From contig NZ_PXXX01000026.1 in the NCBI RefSeq assembly GCF_003367505.1, forward strand, positions 1 through 39,352: a stretch of DNA of 39,352 nucleotides. Reading direction: 5' to 3'. Positions 17,950-30,002 of the stretch are shown here, piece after piece; position 1 is the stretch's first letter, and each line of letters opens with the position of its first letter. The translations under genes and the position numbers were made by a program. The DNA comes from Lysinibacillus capsici. GTDB lineage: Bacteria; Bacillota; Bacilli; Bacillales_A; Planococcaceae. Below the pieces are notes generated by a model. It worked only from the letters and a program-made list of their open reading frames with translations, ran no database searches and was not told where the DNA came from.

Positions 17950-18270
17950 ATGCAAATCGAAAAAATTCGGGGGCATCAAACAGATCAATTATTTAAAGCA
18001 GTGTTAGAGTTGAAGGACATCGAGGAATGCTATAAGTTTTTTGATGATTTATGTACGATTAGTGAAATTCAATCGTTGGCACAACGCTTTGAGGTTGCAC
18101 ATTTATTACGATTAAAGAAAACCTACGAATCCATTAAAAAGGAAACAGGGGCAAGTACTGCAACTATTTCGCGCGTGCGTCGCTGCTTCGATTATGGGAA
18201 TGATACATATGATGAAATGTTAGGTCGTTTGTATCCAGATGAAAAACCATTCCAAGCACCAAAAGAATAG
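17950..18270 (+). CDS. yerC: TrpR-like DNA-binding protein YerC
   Basis: The 106-aa protein belongs to the YerC/YecD family, related to the Trp repressor helix-turn-helix. Residues 37-62 (ISEIQSLAQRFEVAHLLRLKKTYESI) and 63-80 (KKETGASTATISRVRRCF) form the all-helical core and recognition helix. The ligand is unknown. The gene follows yerB by 15 nt with a good ribosome binding site (AGGGAGGA), so the two are co-transcribed. A strong terminator follows. Confidence 0.88.
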   Translation: MQIEKIRGHQTDQLFKAVLELKDIEECYKFFDDLCTISEIQSLAQRFEVAHLLRLKKTYESIKKETGASTATISRVRRCFDYGNDTYDEMLGRLYPDEKPFQAPKE

Positions 18271-18278
18271 TCAGAAAA

Positions 18279-18311
18279 AAGGCTGAGTAGAAGTTCTACT
18301 CGGTCTTTTTC
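18279..18311 (+). terminator. Intrinsic terminator after yerC
   Basis: AAGGCTGAGTAGA (18279-18291) pairs with TCTACTCGGTCTT (18295-18307), with two wobbles and a 3-nt loop, followed by TTTTTC and a second T run. Confidence 0.9.
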
Positions 18312-18381
18312 ATTTTTTTGTCGTGTATCATAAGCTATACTTGTAAACGAATAGATAGAAAATGATAGGTGGTAAACATAG

Positions 18382-19071
18382 ATGGATTATTTAGAATGGA
18401 GACATGTGTTCAAGCTAGATCCAGCGAAGGACATTTCCGATGAAGCATTAGAAAAAATTTGCGAGTCTGGGACAGATGTTATTTTGGTCGGGGGAACAGA
18501 TAATGTAACGTTGGATGGGGTATTAGATTTACTTGTTCGAGTGCGTCGTTTTGAGGTGCCGATAGCACTTGAAATTTCTACGATCGATGCGGTAACACCA
18601 GGTTACGACTATTATTTCATCCCAACGGTATTAAATAGTGATGATCCAAAATGGATTAAAAATTTACATCATGAGGCTATTAAAGAATACGGCGATATTA
18701 TGGTATGGGATGAATTAGTAGCGGAAGGATATTGTATTTTAAATCCTGATTGTAAAGTAGCCCATGTAACGGGTGCGAAAACAGATTTAACGATTGATGA
18801 CGTGGTAGCTTATGCACGCATGGCAGAGAATTTCTTTAAACTGCCTGTTTTTTATTTAGAGTACAGTGGAATGTATGGCAATCTAGAGGTAGTTAGTGCT
18901 GTGAAAAACGAACTGAAGCATACCAAACTCTTTTACGGTGGTGGCATAACATCTGTAAAGCAAGCAGAGGAAATGGCACGCGTTGCAGATACGGTAGTAG
19001 TTGGAAATATTATTTACGAAGATTTAAAAGCTGCACTTGCGACTGTTAAGGCTGTTAAAAATACGTTATAA
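18382..19071 (+). CDS. pcrB: Heptaprenylglyceryl phosphate synthase PcrB
   Basis: PcrB joins heptaprenyl diphosphate to sn-glycerol-1-phosphate, making an archaeal-type ether lipid precursor at the membrane in Bacillales. The 229-aa TIM barrel has the N-terminal [16 protein letters not shown], the barrel loop [22 protein letters not shown] near 160-170 and the C-terminal phosphate-binding loops [13 protein letters not shown] and [20 protein letters not shown] at 18336-18341 may be part of its promoter, but no good -35 is seen. GGTGG lies 9 nt before the ATG. It precedes pcrA, as in B. subtilis. Confidence 0.94.
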   Translation: MDYLEWRHVFKLDPAKDISDEALEKICESGTDVILVGGTDNVTLDGVLDLLVRVRRFEVPIALEISTIDAVTPGYDYYFIPTVLNSDDPKWIKNLHHEAIKEYGDIMVWDELVAEGYCILNPDCKVAHVTGAKTDLTIDDVVAYARMAENFFKLPVFYLEYSGMYGNLEVVSAVKNELKHTKLFYGGGITSVKQAEEMARVADTVVVGNIIYEDLKAALATVKAVKNTL

Positions 19072-19103
19072 TTTTAGAACAAATGTTTGTAAGGCGGTGC
19101 GAA

Positions 19104-21356
19104 ATGGAACAGTTAACAAAAAATTTACTAGCAGGCATGAATCCTGAACAAGAAAGAGCAGTTAAAACAACTGAAGGACCATTACTCATTATGGCAGGCG
19201 CTGGGTCAGGAAAAACACGAGTTTTAACACATCGTATTGCTTACCTAGTTATCGAAAAGGAAGTATATCCTTCTAAAATTTTAGCGATTACATTTACAAA
19301 TAAAGCAGCACGAGAAATGCGTGAACGTATTGATGGCATTCTTGGTAATGGTACGGGCGATAGTATGTGGGTTTCTACTTTCCACTCTATGTGTGTAAGA
19401 ATTTTACGTCGTAATATCGATCAACTAGGCATTTCTCGTAATTTCTCTATTTTAGATTCTACGGATCAGCTTTCAGTCATCAAAAATGTGATGAAGGAAG
19501 AAAATATTGATCCAAAACGTTTTGAGCCACGAGCAATTTTAAATGCTATTAGTGCAGCAAAAAACGAGTGTATAGCAGCGGATGATTACGCAGGCCAAAT
19601 GAATGATAAGAATCCTTATGAACAAACAGTTGCACGTGTCTATAAAGGCTATGAGAAAAGATTACGCCGCAACCAATCCCTTGATTTTGATGATTTGATT
19701 ATGACGACGATTACGTTGTTTAAACGTGTACCTGAAGTGCTTGAATATTATCAAAATAAATTTCAATATATTCATGTCGATGAATATCAAGATACCAATA
19801 AATCTCAGTATTTACTTGTACAATTACTAGCAAAGAAATTTAAAAATATTTGTGTTGTAGGTGATTCCGATCAGTCTATCTATCGTTGGCGTGGTGCAGA
19901 TATTGGGAATATCCTATCCTTCGAAAAGGATTATCCAACTGCAAAGGTGATTATGCTAGAGCAAAATTATCGTTCAACTAAACGCATCCTACAGGCAGCC
20001 AATGACGTCATTCAAAATAATACAACACGTTACCCAAAAGAATTACGCACAGAAAATTCAGAAGGTGAAAAGATTGCACTATATAAAGCTTATAACGAGC
20101 AGGAGGAAGCGCAATTTGTTGTACAAACGATTCAACAGTTAATTGAAAAAGAAAATCGTTCATTTGATGACTTTGCTATTTTATATCGTACAAACGCTCA
20201 ATCTCGTGTAATGGAGGAAGTACTTGTTAAGTCCAATATGGCCTATCAAATAGTAGGCGGAACAAAGTTCTATGATCGAAAAGAGATAAAGGACTTACTA
20301 GCATATTTACGACTTATTGCTAATAATGATGATGATTTATCACTAGCACGTATTATTAATGAGCCAAAGCGCAGTATTGGTGCAACTTCCTTTGAAAAAA
20401 TGGCACGTTATGCGATAGATCAGGATCGTTCGATTTTTGACGCGATGAATGATCTTGTTTTCATGGGATTATCAGGGAAAGCAGCAAATTCGGCTGAGCA
20501 ATTTTATGCCATGATTAAAGGCTTTACACAAATGCAGGAATATCTATCTGTCACTGAAATTGTGGAGCAAGTTATTGATAAATCGGGTTATCGAGCAATG
20601 TTACAAAACGAAAAAACAATTGAAGCAGAAAGCCGTTTAGAAAATATTGAAGAGTTTTTATCTGTCACAAAGGCTTTTGAAGAGCGCAGTGATGATAAAA
20701 GCTTAATTGCCTTTTTAACAGATTTAGCCCTTATAGCTGATATTGATGCACTTGACAAAGAGGATGCATCTAAAGGCAATATTATTTTAATGACGATGCA
20801 TGCAGCTAAAGGCTTAGAGTTCCCAGTTGTCTTTATTATCGGTATGGAGGAAAACATCTTCCCACATTCACGCTCACTAGACGATCAAGAAGAAATGGAA
20901 GAGGAACGCCGCCTTATGTACGTAGGTGTGACCCGTGCTGAGGAACGTCTATATTTAACATGTGCCCAAAGCCGAACGATTTTTGGTCGTTCAAGCTTTA
21001 ATAATGCATCCCGATTTTTAGGTGAAATTTCTCAAGATATTACAGAGTCAATTTCTAAGGCAGGGACAACATCAACAGTACCATTTGCTACTAACAATCG
21101 TTCAATCGGTGGCCATCAAAAGCGTACGCTGGGTGCTATTCAGCAAACACAACCTGCCACAGCACGTTTACAAGCAACGGGGGGAGATCAATTTGGATGG
21201 AAAGCTGGAGATAAGGCGATTCATAAAAAATGGGGAACAGGTATGGTTGTTAGTGTAAAAGGTGAAGGTGATAGTACAGAGCTTGATATCGCATTCCCAC
21301 AACCAATTGGTATAAAGCGATTACTTGCTCAATTTGCACCGATTGAAAAAGCGTAA
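19104..21356 (+). CDS. pcrA: ATP-dependent DNA helicase PcrA
   Basis: PcrA is the essential superfamily 1A 3'-5' helicase of Firmicutes (UvrD relative), acting in repair, rolling-circle replication and removal of RNA polymerase or RecA from DNA. The start at 19104 has AAGGCGGTG upstream, while the in-frame ATG at 19083 does not. The protein has 750 aa. Walker A is AGAGSGKT at 31-38. Other helicase motifs are [58 protein letters not shown] and [14 protein letters not shown] linker rich in Q and T leads to a C-terminal Tudor-like domain ([20 protein letters not shown]) that binds RNA polymerase in PcrA. Confidence 0.97.
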   Translation: MEQLTKNLLAGMNPEQERAVKTTEGPLLIMAGAGSGKTRVLTHRIAYLVIEKEVYPSKILAITFTNKAAREMRERIDGILGNGTGDSMWVSTFHSMCVRILRRNIDQLGISRNFSILDSTDQLSVIKNVMKEENIDPKRFEPRAILNAISAAKNECIAADDYAGQMNDKNPYEQTVARVYKGYEKRLRRNQSLDFDDLIMTTITLFKRVPEVLEYYQNKFQYIHVDEYQDTNKSQYLLVQLLAKKFKNICVVGDSDQSIYRWRGADIGNILSFEKDYPTAKVIMLEQNYRSTKRILQAANDVIQNNTTRYPKELRTENSEGEKIALYKAYNEQEEAQFVVQTIQQLIEKENRSFDDFAILYRTNAQSRVMEEVLVKSNMAYQIVGGTKFYDRKEIKDLLAYLRLIANNDDDLSLARIINEPKRSIGATSFEKMARYAIDQDRSIFDAMNDLVFMGLSGKAANSAEQFYAMIKGFTQMQEYLSVTEIVEQVIDKSGYRAMLQNEKTIEAESRLENIEEFLSVTKAFEERSDDKSLIAFLTDLALIADIDALDKEDASKGNIILMTMHAAKGLEFPVVFIIGMEENIFPHSRSLDDQEEMEEERRLMYVGVTRAEERLYLTCAQSRTIFGRSSFNNASRFLGEISQDITESISKAGTTSTVPFATNNRSIGGHQKRTLGAIQQTQPATARLQATGGDQFGWKAGDKAIHKKWGTGMVVSVKGEGDSTELDIAFPQPIGIKRLLAQFAPIEKA

Positions 21357-21370
21357 GCGGAGGAACGTAA

Positions 21371-23374
<2,004 letters not shown>

Positions 23375-23388
23375 TAAGTGCATGATAT

Positions 23389-23451
23389 CCTCCCTTTTAT
23401 GAATAGGAGGCAATGTTGAGTGCACAACCGTTACAACAAGGCGTCGAGTAG
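23389..23451 (+). promoter_or_regulatory. Possible leader with a hairpin-masked SD and mini-ORF before camS
   Basis: An AGGAGG at 23405-23410 is not used by camS (start 23496). Its GGAGG is complementary to CCTCC at 23389-23393, so it can be hidden in a short hairpin. A TTG at 23416 opens an 11-codon ORF (SAQPLQQGVE after the start) ending at 23451. This may be a leader peptide, a decayed gene start, or chance. Confidence 0.3.
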
Positions 23452-23495
23452 ATTCGTCGACCTAAAATTGACTATTAGTAAAGGAGCACTAAATA

Positions 23496-24635
23496 ATGAA
23501 GTCTTTTCGACTCATTCCAGCAATCGTAGCTGCTGCAATGCTAGTCGGCTGTGTGCCTTCTGACAAGAAGGAGACAGAGCTTACACAGGAAACGCAACAG
23601 AAAGAAAAAGCTGAAACAACAATTATCCCAAGCATACAAATTGATGAATCTTATTATAAGACGCTTATCCCTTATAAAGAGAGTGCAAGTAGAGGTCTAG
23701 TGGTATCTAACATTTATACGAAATATGATATGAAGGAAGTTGAATCAGGTTTAATGCGTTTATCTCAAAACGAGTTCGACACAGAAAACTACTACTTCCA
23801 AGAAGGTCAATATTTAGCTGAAAGTACAGTAAGCTCTTGGCTTGCTCGTAGTTCACAAACAGAGGATGGATTAAATCCACCGACAACAGACACAATGACA
23901 CCTGAGGAGCGAGCAACAAAGGCTCCAGTTTATTTATCCCATATTGTAGAGCAAAACTACTTAACAAAAACGAAGGATAATAAAGTGAAACTAGGCGGGA
24001 TTTCAATCGGTCTTGCCTTAAATTCTATCTATTACTATCAAAAAGAACAGTATGGCGAATATTACGAGGAACCAATTTCAGAGTCTACTCTTATTGAGCA
24101 GGGCAAAAAAATGGCTACTGAAATCGTTTCTCGTTTACGTTCACGTGAAGAGTTAAAGGATGTACCGATTGTAGTCGGTCTGTTTAAGCAGCAAGCCCGT
24201 AATCAAATTATTCCAGGGACATACTTTAGCTATGGTGTAGCAAAAGCTGGGCAGAACAGCATCGCTGATTGGGAAGGTATAGATGAAAATTACGTCTTGT
24301 TCCCAACAGATGATTCACAAGATGTATACCGAGATGTCAACAATAACTTCAAGAACTTCAAGCAAGATGTTGATAAATATTTTTCTAACTATACAAGTGT
24401 GATCGGAACTGGTTTCTATCGTAATAAACAAATACAAAACCTTTCGATTGAAATCCCAATCCAATTTTTCGGCAAAGCAGAGATAATAGGATTTACGCAA
24501 TATTTAACAGGGATTTTAATCAATCAATTTGATAATATTCATGTGGAAGTGAGTGTTACTTCAGTGAATGGTCCTGAGGCATTAATCATCAAAAAGGCCA
24601 ATGACAAGGACCCTTACGTGCATGTCTATGATTAA
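23496..24635 (+). CDS. camS: CamS family lipoprotein (sex pheromone precursor type)
   Basis: The 379-aa product has a lipoprotein signal (basic MKSFR, then a hydrophobic core) with lipobox LVG-Cys19. It belongs to the CamS/YerH family. In Staphylococcus and Enterococcus relatives, the released end of the signal peptide acts as a conjugation pheromone; the corresponding octapeptide here would be VAAAMLVG. The mature protein begins with a polar K/E/T/Q-rich linker followed by the extracellular CamS domain (SRGLVVSNIYTKYDMKEVE, GQYLAESTVSSWL, VVVGLFKQQ, NVSIEIPI-like strands near the end). AAAGGAGC precedes the ATG. The ligA-camS-gatC order is conserved with B. subtilis. Confidence 0.9.
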   Translation: MKSFRLIPAIVAAAMLVGCVPSDKKETELTQETQQKEKAETTIIPSIQIDESYYKTLIPYKESASRGLVVSNIYTKYDMKEVESGLMRLSQNEFDTENYYFQEGQYLAESTVSSWLARSSQTEDGLNPPTTDTMTPEERATKAPVYLSHIVEQNYLTKTKDNKVKLGGISIGLALNSIYYYQKEQYGEYYEEPISESTLIEQGKKMATEIVSRLRSREELKDVPIVVGLFKQQARNQIIPGTYFSYGVAKAGQNSIADWEGIDENYVLFPTDDSQDVYRDVNNNFKNFKQDVDKYFSNYTSVIGTGFYRNKQIQNLSIEIPIQFFGKAEIIGFTQYLTGILINQFDNIHVEVSVTSVNGPEALIIKKANDKDPYVHVYD

Positions 24636-24668
24636 TATAGTCAGCCTTTGTGCTGACTATATTTTTTA
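24635..24668 (+). terminator. Intrinsic terminator after camS
   Basis: ATATAGTCAGC (24635-24645) pairs with GCTGACTATAT (24652-24662) around CTTTGT and is followed by TTTTT. The last base of the stop codon starts the stem. Confidence 0.92.
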
Positions 24669-24727
24669 TGGTAATGGATTGAAATAGAGGAACACAACAG
24701 GATGATAGAGACAACACTTTGTTATAG

Positions 24728-24788
24728 TAGTGAAAGTTTCTATATTTTTAGTGAAAGTTGTGATTTTTAAAATGAAAAATGTTATGAT
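24728..24788 (+). promoter_or_regulatory. gatCAB promoter region with tandem 11-bp direct repeats
   Basis: TAGTGAAAGTT occurs identically at 24728-24738 and 24749-24759, a 21-bp period (two helical turns). The second copy touches a TTGTGA (24758-24763). That hexamer is followed after 19 bp by TATGAT (24783-24788) with an upstream TGT, an extended -10. The 200-nt gap also has a nested hairpin in the leader (ATTGTT 24818-24823 with AACAAT 24833-24838). The promoter is moderate and the repeat role is unknown. Confidence 0.4.
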
Positions 24789-24868
24789 TATTGGCATGGT
24801 TAACTTTATTCAACCCTATTGTTATCAATAAAAACAATGAATTGAACAAGTATTCGGAGGTGTGAAAA

Positions 24869-25156
24869 ATGGCTAAATTAACAAAAGAAGAAGTAAAGCA
24901 CGTGGCAAATTTAGCACGTCTTGCAATTACAGAAGAAGAAGCAGAGAAATTTGCTGAACAGCTTGGTAAAATTACAGACTTTGCGGAGCAGTTAAATGAA
25001 CTGGATACAACAAATGTTGAACCAACAACGCACGTTTTACCATTAGTGAATGTAATGCGTGAAGACGTAGCAGTAAAAGGTTTAGACCGCGAAGTAATGA
25101 TGTTAAACGTAAAAGAACAAGAAGATGGTCAAGTAAAAGTACCAGCTATCATGTAA
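24869..25156 (+). CDS. gatC: Asp/Glu-tRNA amidotransferase subunit GatC
   Basis: GatC is the small stabilising subunit of the GatCAB complex, which converts mischarged Glu-tRNA(Gln), and in many bacteria Asp-tRNA(Asn), to the correct amide. The 95-aa sequence shows the family start [21 protein letters not shown] and the central [23 protein letters not shown]. The C-terminus ends VKVPAIM, as in other Bacillales. GGAGGTG precedes the ATG. First gene of the gatCAB operon. Confidence 0.95.
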   Translation: MAKLTKEEVKHVANLARLAITEEEAEKFAEQLGKITDFAEQLNELDTTNVEPTTHVLPLVNVMREDVAVKGLDREVMMLNVKEQEDGQVKVPAIM

Positions 25157-25180
25157 TACTAAAACATAGGAGGATTCCTC

Positions 25181-26644
25181 ATGACGCTATTTGAACGTTC
25201 AGCTAAGGAGTTACAAGCAGAAATTAAAGCGGGTAACTTATCAATCGCTGACTTAACGAAAGAAGCATACGAGCGTATTGCAAAGCTTGATGGCGATGTA
25301 CAAGCATTCCTTGCTTCAAACGAAGAAAAAGCAACTGCTCAAGCTGCTGAAATGGATAAAGTACCATTTGAAAAGCGTGGACCATTATTCGGTCTACCGA
25401 TCGGTGTGAAAGACAACATCGTAACAGAAGGCTTAGAAACAACATGTGCCTCTAAAATTCTAGAAGGCTTTATGCCAATCTATGATGCAACTGTTGTCAA
25501 CAAGCTACGTGAAGCTGGCATGATTACAGTTGGTAAATTAAACATGGACGAATTTGCAATGGGTTCTTCAAACGAAAACTCATACTATAAAACAACAAAA
25601 AATCCATGGAACTTAAACCACGTACCAGGAGGTTCTTCAGGTGCATCTGCAGCAGCTGTAGCAGCTGGTGAAGTACCATTCTCTCTTGGATCAGATACAG
25701 GTGGTTCAATCCGTCAACCTGCAGCTTACTGTGGTGTTGTAGGGATGAAACCTACATATGGTCGTGTATCTCGTTTTGGTCTAGTTGCATTCGCATCTTC
25801 TCTAGATCAAATTGGACCAATTACACGCAATGTTGAAGATAATGCGCTATTACTAGAAGCTATCGCTGGATTAGATCCAAATGATTCGACTTCTGCGAAT
25901 GTTGAGGTGCCAAATTACGCTGCAGCTCTTACTGGTGATGTTAAGGGCTTACGTATCGCTGTGCCAAAAGAATTCCTTGGTGAAGGAGTTGGTGAAGCAG
26001 CTCGTCAATCAGTGCTTGCGGCATTAGAGGTATTAAAAGGCTTAGGTGCTACTGTAGAAGAGGTATCACTTCCTCACTCGAAATATGCACTAGCTGCGTA
26101 CTATATCCTTTCTTCATCTGAAGCGTCTTCTAACTTATCTCGTTTCGATGGTATCCGCTATGGTTTCCGTGCAGAAAACGTTACAAATTTAATGGACCTT
26201 TATAAAGAAACACGTGCACAAGGCTTTGGTGATGAAGTAAAACGACGTATCATGCTAGGTACTTATTCACTAAGTGCAGGTACGTATGATGCGTACTACA
26301 AAAAAGCACAACAAGCACGTACATTGATCAAAGCAGACTACGATAAAGTATTTGAAGACTTTGATGTTATCATTGGACCAACAGCTCCAACACCAGCATT
26401 CAAGATTGGTGAAAATGTTGATGATCCAATGACAATGTATGCAAACGATATTTTAACAATCCCGATGAACTTAGCAGGTGTACCAGCGATTTCAATTCCT
26501 TGTGGCTTTGAAAACGGCCTACCATTAGGTTTACAAATAATTGGTAAATATTTCGATGAAGCAACTATTTACCGTGTGGCTCATGCTTTTGAACAAGCAA
26601 CTGAGTTCCATAAAGAAGTTCCTCAAATGTGGGAGGGAAAATAA
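25181..26644 (+). CDS. gatA: Asp/Glu-tRNA amidotransferase subunit GatA
   Basis: GatA is the glutamine amidase that supplies ammonia to GatB. The 487-aa protein carries the amidase-signature catalytic triad: Lys77 in [10 protein letters not shown], Ser152 in [12 protein letters not shown] and Ser176 in [17 protein letters not shown]. The C-terminal [23 protein letters not shown] is also typical. AGGAGGA lies before the ATG, and the gene follows gatC by 24 nt. The stop is one base before the gatB ATG, consistent with a stoichiometric complex. Confidence 0.96.
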   Translation: MTLFERSAKELQAEIKAGNLSIADLTKEAYERIAKLDGDVQAFLASNEEKATAQAAEMDKVPFEKRGPLFGLPIGVKDNIVTEGLETTCASKILEGFMPIYDATVVNKLREAGMITVGKLNMDEFAMGSSNENSYYKTTKNPWNLNHVPGGSSGASAAAVAAGEVPFSLGSDTGGSIRQPAAYCGVVGMKPTYGRVSRFGLVAFASSLDQIGPITRNVEDNALLLEAIAGLDPNDSTSANVEVPNYAAALTGDVKGLRIAVPKEFLGEGVGEAARQSVLAALEVLKGLGATVEEVSLPHSKYALAAYYILSSSEASSNLSRFDGIRYGFRAENVTNLMDLYKETRAQGFGDEVKRRIMLGTYSLSAGTYDAYYKKAQQARTLIKADYDKVFEDFDVIIGPTAPTPAFKIGENVDDPMTMYANDILTIPMNLAGVPAISIPCGFENGLPLGLQIIGKYFDEATIYRVAHAFEQATEFHKEVPQMWEGK

Positions 26645-26645
26645 C

Positions 26646-28073
26646 ATGAACTTTGAAACAGTCATTGGTTTAGAAGTACACGTTGAGTTGAAGACTAACT
26701 CAAAAATCTTCTCACCAGCACCAGCTCACTTTGGTGCTGAACCAAATACAAATACAACAGTAATCGATTTAGGCTATCCTGGGGTCCTACCAGTCCTGAA
26801 CAAAAATGTAGTAGATTTCGCTATGCGTGCAGCACTTGCACTCAATATGGAAATCGAACAAGAAACAAAGTTTGACCGTAAAAACTACTTCTATCCAGAT
26901 AATCCGAAAGCTTATCAAATTTCACAATTCGATAAACCAATCGGTAAAAATGGTTGGATTGATATTGAAGTAGACGGCTATACAAAACGTATCGGTATCA
27001 CACGTCTTCATATGGAAGAAGATGCTGGTAAACTTTCACATGCTGGTGACCATTCACTAGTTGACTTTAACCGTCAAGGAACACCGCTTGTTGAAATCGT
27101 TTCTGAGCCAGATATTCGTACACCAAACGAAGCATATGCATATCTCGAAAAATTAAAATCGATTATTCAATATACTGACGTATCTGATTGTAAGATGGAA
27201 GAAGGCTCATTACGTTGTGATGCCAATATTTCTATTCGCCCTTATGGTCAAGAAGAATTTGGTACAAAAACAGAGCTTAAAAACCTGAACTCCTTCAACT
27301 ATGTTCGTCGTGGTTTAGAGCATGAAGAATTACGTCAAGCAGATGTATTATTATCTGGTGGCGTGATTGAGCAAGAAACACGTCGTTTTGATGAAAAAAC
27401 AGGTAAAACAATTTTAATGCGTGTTAAAGAGGGAACAGACGATTACCGTTACTTCCCAGAGCCAGACTTAGTTCGTCTTTCAATTGATGATGCATGGTTA
27501 GAGCGTGTGAAATCTGAAATTCCTGAGCTTCCAGATGCTCGTAAAAAACGCTATGTTGAAGAACTAGGCTTAACACCTTATGATGCTGGAGTTCTTGTTA
27601 TCTCTAAAGAGATCTCAGACTTCTTTGAGGCAATGGTAGCAAATGGGGCAGATGCTAAGCTTTCTGCTAACTGGTTAATGGGAGATGTTTCTGCTTATTT
27701 AAACGCAGAGCAAAAAGATCTAAAAGATACTGCATTAACACCAGAAAACCTTGCTGAAATGGTGAAATTAATCACAGACGGTACAATTTCTTCTAAGATC
27801 GGTAAAAAAGTATTTGCTGAATTGGTAGAAAATGGCGGATCTGCACAAGATATTGTGAAAGCAAAAGGCTTAGTGCAAATTTCTGATGAAGGTGCATTAC
27901 TAGCAATCGTAACAGAAGTTTTAGATAACAATGCTCAATCTATCGAGGACTTCAAAAATGGTAAAGACCGTGCGATTGGCTTCTTAGTTGGTCAAATTAT
28001 GAAGGCAACAAAAGGTCAAGCTAACCCACCAATGGTTAATAAATTATTACAACAAGAAATTGCCAAACGATAA
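26646..28073 (+). CDS. gatB: Asp/Glu-tRNA amidotransferase subunit GatB
   Basis: GatB activates the mischarged aminoacyl-tRNA with ATP and amidates it using ammonia tunnelled from GatA. The frame is open upstream to 26541 inside gatA, but ATG 26646 has GGGAGGG nearby and gives the family N-terminus [17 protein letters not shown], so I use it (475 aa). Visible motifs are [14 protein letters not shown] near 87-100, the ATP/metal region [43 protein letters not shown] and the C-terminal YqeY-like tRNA-binding tail ([23 protein letters not shown]). Confidence 0.96.
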   Translation: MNFETVIGLEVHVELKTNSKIFSPAPAHFGAEPNTNTTVIDLGYPGVLPVLNKNVVDFAMRAALALNMEIEQETKFDRKNYFYPDNPKAYQISQFDKPIGKNGWIDIEVDGYTKRIGITRLHMEEDAGKLSHAGDHSLVDFNRQGTPLVEIVSEPDIRTPNEAYAYLEKLKSIIQYTDVSDCKMEEGSLRCDANISIRPYGQEEFGTKTELKNLNSFNYVRRGLEHEELRQADVLLSGGVIEQETRRFDEKTGKTILMRVKEGTDDYRYFPEPDLVRLSIDDAWLERVKSEIPELPDARKKRYVEELGLTPYDAGVLVISKEISDFFEAMVANGADAKLSANWLMGDVSAYLNAEQKDLKDTALTPENLAEMVKLITDGTISSKIGKKVFAELVENGGSAQDIVKAKGLVQISDEGALLAIVTEVLDNNAQSIEDFKNGKDRAIGFLVGQIMKATKGQANPPMVNKLLQQEIAKR

Positions 28074-28088
28074 TACTCGTTGTAGCAT

Positions 28089-28130
28089 AATAGCCGAGAG
28101 AGCTTCATTGCTCCCTCGGCTATTAATTTT
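28089..28130 (+). terminator. Intrinsic terminator after gatB
   Basis: AATAGCCGAG (28089-28098) pairs with CTCGGCTATT (28115-28124), with an inner GAGC/GCTC stem, and is followed by AATTTT. The T run is modest. Confidence 0.8.
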
Positions 28131-28230
28131 CAAAAATGTAACAAATTTGCATTTTGCGAAACTTAATAGTTGTTTAAAAAGAGTATTCATAGCAAAATAT
28201 AGAATAGACAGTAATAAGGGGGACGAGCCA

Positions 28231-28794
28231 ATGAAAACAGAACAACAGTATTTTAATGAAGCTATATCAATACAGCAATATATGGAGAACATGACGACGT
28301 TAAAAGAAGAAAGCTTTCGTATTTATGATGGCTTTGAAGTACCAACAAACGATGATTTTATTGAGTTATTAAAAGAAAAACAACCTAAAATTTTAACGAT
28401 TACAGAGGATTGGTGCGGAGACGCAATGTTAAATAATCCAATTATTCGCCGTATTGCTGAAGCGGCAGGATTAGATATGCGTACCGTTTTCCGTGATGCT
28501 GATACAGAACTAATTGATCGTTATTTAACAAACGGTGGTCGTGCAATTCCAATTTATCTCTTATTAGATGATGCTGGAGAAGTGATTGGAAAATGGGGAC
28601 CACGCGCACCAGAATTACAAGAGTTCGTCGTAACGAAACGAGCAAGCTTACCAGATAAAGAAGATCCAACATTTGAAGAGGCACAAAAGGCTCTTTATGC
28701 AGAAATTCGTGAAGAAAATATCTCCAATCAAACATATTGGACATTTGTTTATGAGGACTTTAAGAAGCAAGTAACAGAAGCATTACAAAAATAA
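28231..28794 (+). CDS. Thioredoxin-like family protein, monothiol WCGDA type
   Basis: The 187-aa product fits the thioredoxin-fold family often called Thioredoxin_9. The core strand ILTITEDWCGDA puts Trp61-Cys62-Gly63-Asp64-Ala65 at the active-site position, so only one of the two usual thioredoxin cysteines is present. GGRAIPIYLLLDDAG supplies the cis-proline (Ile-Pro) loop, and KWGPRAPEL follows. I believe the WCGDA form is usual in this family, so loss of the second cysteine is probably not a defect; activity as a general disulfide reductase is doubtful. AAGGGGGA lies before ATG 28231. The reading frame extends upstream through the gatB terminator but is not used. It interrupts the B. subtilis order gatB-dagK. 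Confidence 0.8.
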   Translation: MKTEQQYFNEAISIQQYMENMTTLKEESFRIYDGFEVPTNDDFIELLKEKQPKILTITEDWCGDAMLNNPIIRRIAEAAGLDMRTVFRDADTELIDRYLTNGGRAIPIYLLLDDAGEVIGKWGPRAPELQEFVVTKRASLPDKEDPTFEEAQKALYAEIREENISNQTYWTFVYEDFKKQVTEALQK

Positions 28795-28866
28795 CAAGAG
28801 TATTGCAACATTTCAACGTACAAATCGTTGAATGAAGTAGAATCTTATGAAGCAGGAAGGTATGTT

Positions 28867-29781
28867 ATGAAACGAGCAAGAATCATTTATAATCCTACAT
28901 CTGGACGCGAAGTGTTTAAGAAACATCTACCAGAGGTGTTGGAAAAACTAGAGGTAGCAGGCTATGAGACATCCTGTCACGCAACAACATGTGAAGGCGA
29001 TGCAACGCTTGCAGCAAAAAATGCGGTAGAACGCGGTTTTGATATCATCATCGCAGTTGGTGGAGATGGCACATTAAATGAAGTTGTTTCAGGTGTAAGT
29101 CCATTTGAAAACCGTCCGAAAGTTGGTCTAATTCCAATGGGCACTACAAATGATTTTGCCCGTGCCGTGCATATCCCTCGAAATATTGAAGAGGCAGTAG
29201 ACATTATTATTCAAGGCGACACATTGCCAGTGGATGTTGGTCTCTTAAATGGCGAACGCTATTTCATCAATATTGCTGCTGGCGGACGTATTACAGAGCT
29301 AACATACGAAGTACCAAGCAAAATGAAAACAATGCTTGGTCAGTTAGCCTATTATGTAAAGGCAGTTGAGATGATTCCATCCATCAAAGCCTCACATATG
29401 CGCATTGAATATGATGGCGAAGTATTTGATGGCGACGCTATGATGTTCCTATGTGGGTTAACGAATTCAGTAGGCGGCTTTGAAAAACTAGCTCCTGATG
29501 CAAGCATTAATGATGGTTACTTTACTTTAATAGTGCTAAAGAAGGTAAGTCTTCCTGAATTTATTCAACTAGCTGCCATGGCACTAAGAGGCGAACATTT
29601 AAATGATGATCGTGTCATCTACAAAAAAGCTAGCGTTGTCAAAGTTACTACAGAAAATGAGGTCCACCTTAACCTCGATGGCGAATATGGCGGAGACGCT
29701 CCTGCTACATTTGAAAACCTAAAGCGTCACATCGAAATCTTTGTTCCACTCGCAGATATTCGAGAGGAAGACCGTATTTAA
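28867..29781 (+). CDS. dagK: Diacylglycerol kinase DagK (DgkB type)
   Basis: This soluble lipid kinase phosphorylates diacylglycerol released by lipoteichoic acid synthesis and returns it to phosphatidic acid. ATG 28867 has AGGAAGG just upstream and gives MKRARIIYNPTSGR, the family start (304 aa). The open frame to 28828 is ignored. Motifs are YNPTSGR, the nucleotide loop AVGGDGTLNEVVSG near 63-76, PMGTTNDFARA near 90-100, the central GGRITELTYEVPSKMKT and the C-terminal NLDGEYGGDAP. B. subtilis has the same gene (yerQ) directly downstream of gatB and directly upstream of rlmCD (yefA). Here a bd oxidase cluster lies in between. Confidence 0.94.
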   Translation: MKRARIIYNPTSGREVFKKHLPEVLEKLEVAGYETSCHATTCEGDATLAAKNAVERGFDIIIAVGGDGTLNEVVSGVSPFENRPKVGLIPMGTTNDFARAVHIPRNIEEAVDIIIQGDTLPVDVGLLNGERYFINIAAGGRITELTYEVPSKMKTMLGQLAYYVKAVEMIPSIKASHMRIEYDGEVFDGDAMMFLCGLTNSVGGFEKLAPDASINDGYFTLIVLKKVSLPEFIQLAAMALRGEHLNDDRVIYKKASVVKVTTENEVHLNLDGEYGGDAPATFENLKRHIEIFVPLADIREEDRI

Positions 29782-29790
29782 TGAACCCGA

Positions 29791-29838
29791 AAAGCTCATC
29801 CGATTTTATTGTGGATGAGCTTTATTTTGTATTTTTTT
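29791..29838 (+). terminator. Intrinsic terminator after dagK
   Basis: AAAGCTCATCC (29791-29801) pairs perfectly with GGATGAGCTTT (29813-29823), followed by ATTTTGTATTTTTTT. Confidence 0.93.
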
Positions 29839-30002
29839 GATTGCTTGAAGTGCTCTCAAAGAAGGAGAGGCCGCTCCAAATTAAAATTCCATCATTAGAA
29901 TAAAACTGGCTAAATCCCATAAACTAAGCTTTAGAAGTAAGAATGTGAATGAAATTAGAAAAATGTTTGGCAAATGTGCGTATATTACTTGAACAAAATT
30001 TG

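Noticed and set aside
23468..23473. TTGACT as a -35 for camS
   Set aside because: The matching -10 would fall on the camS start codon and leave no leader for its ribosome binding site.
26541..26645. Longer gatB start inside gatA
   Set aside because: The extension reads out-of-frame gatA sequence, and ATG 26646 has its own ribosome binding site and the family N-terminus.
28060..28230. N-terminal extension of the thioredoxin-like protein
   Set aside because: It crosses the gatB stop and terminator. ATG 28231 has AAGGGGGA and gives a normal family length.
28411..28428. Loss of the second active-site cysteine in the thioredoxin-like protein (WCGDA)
   Set aside because: I believe this is the usual form in this family, so it is probably not a lineage-specific defect.
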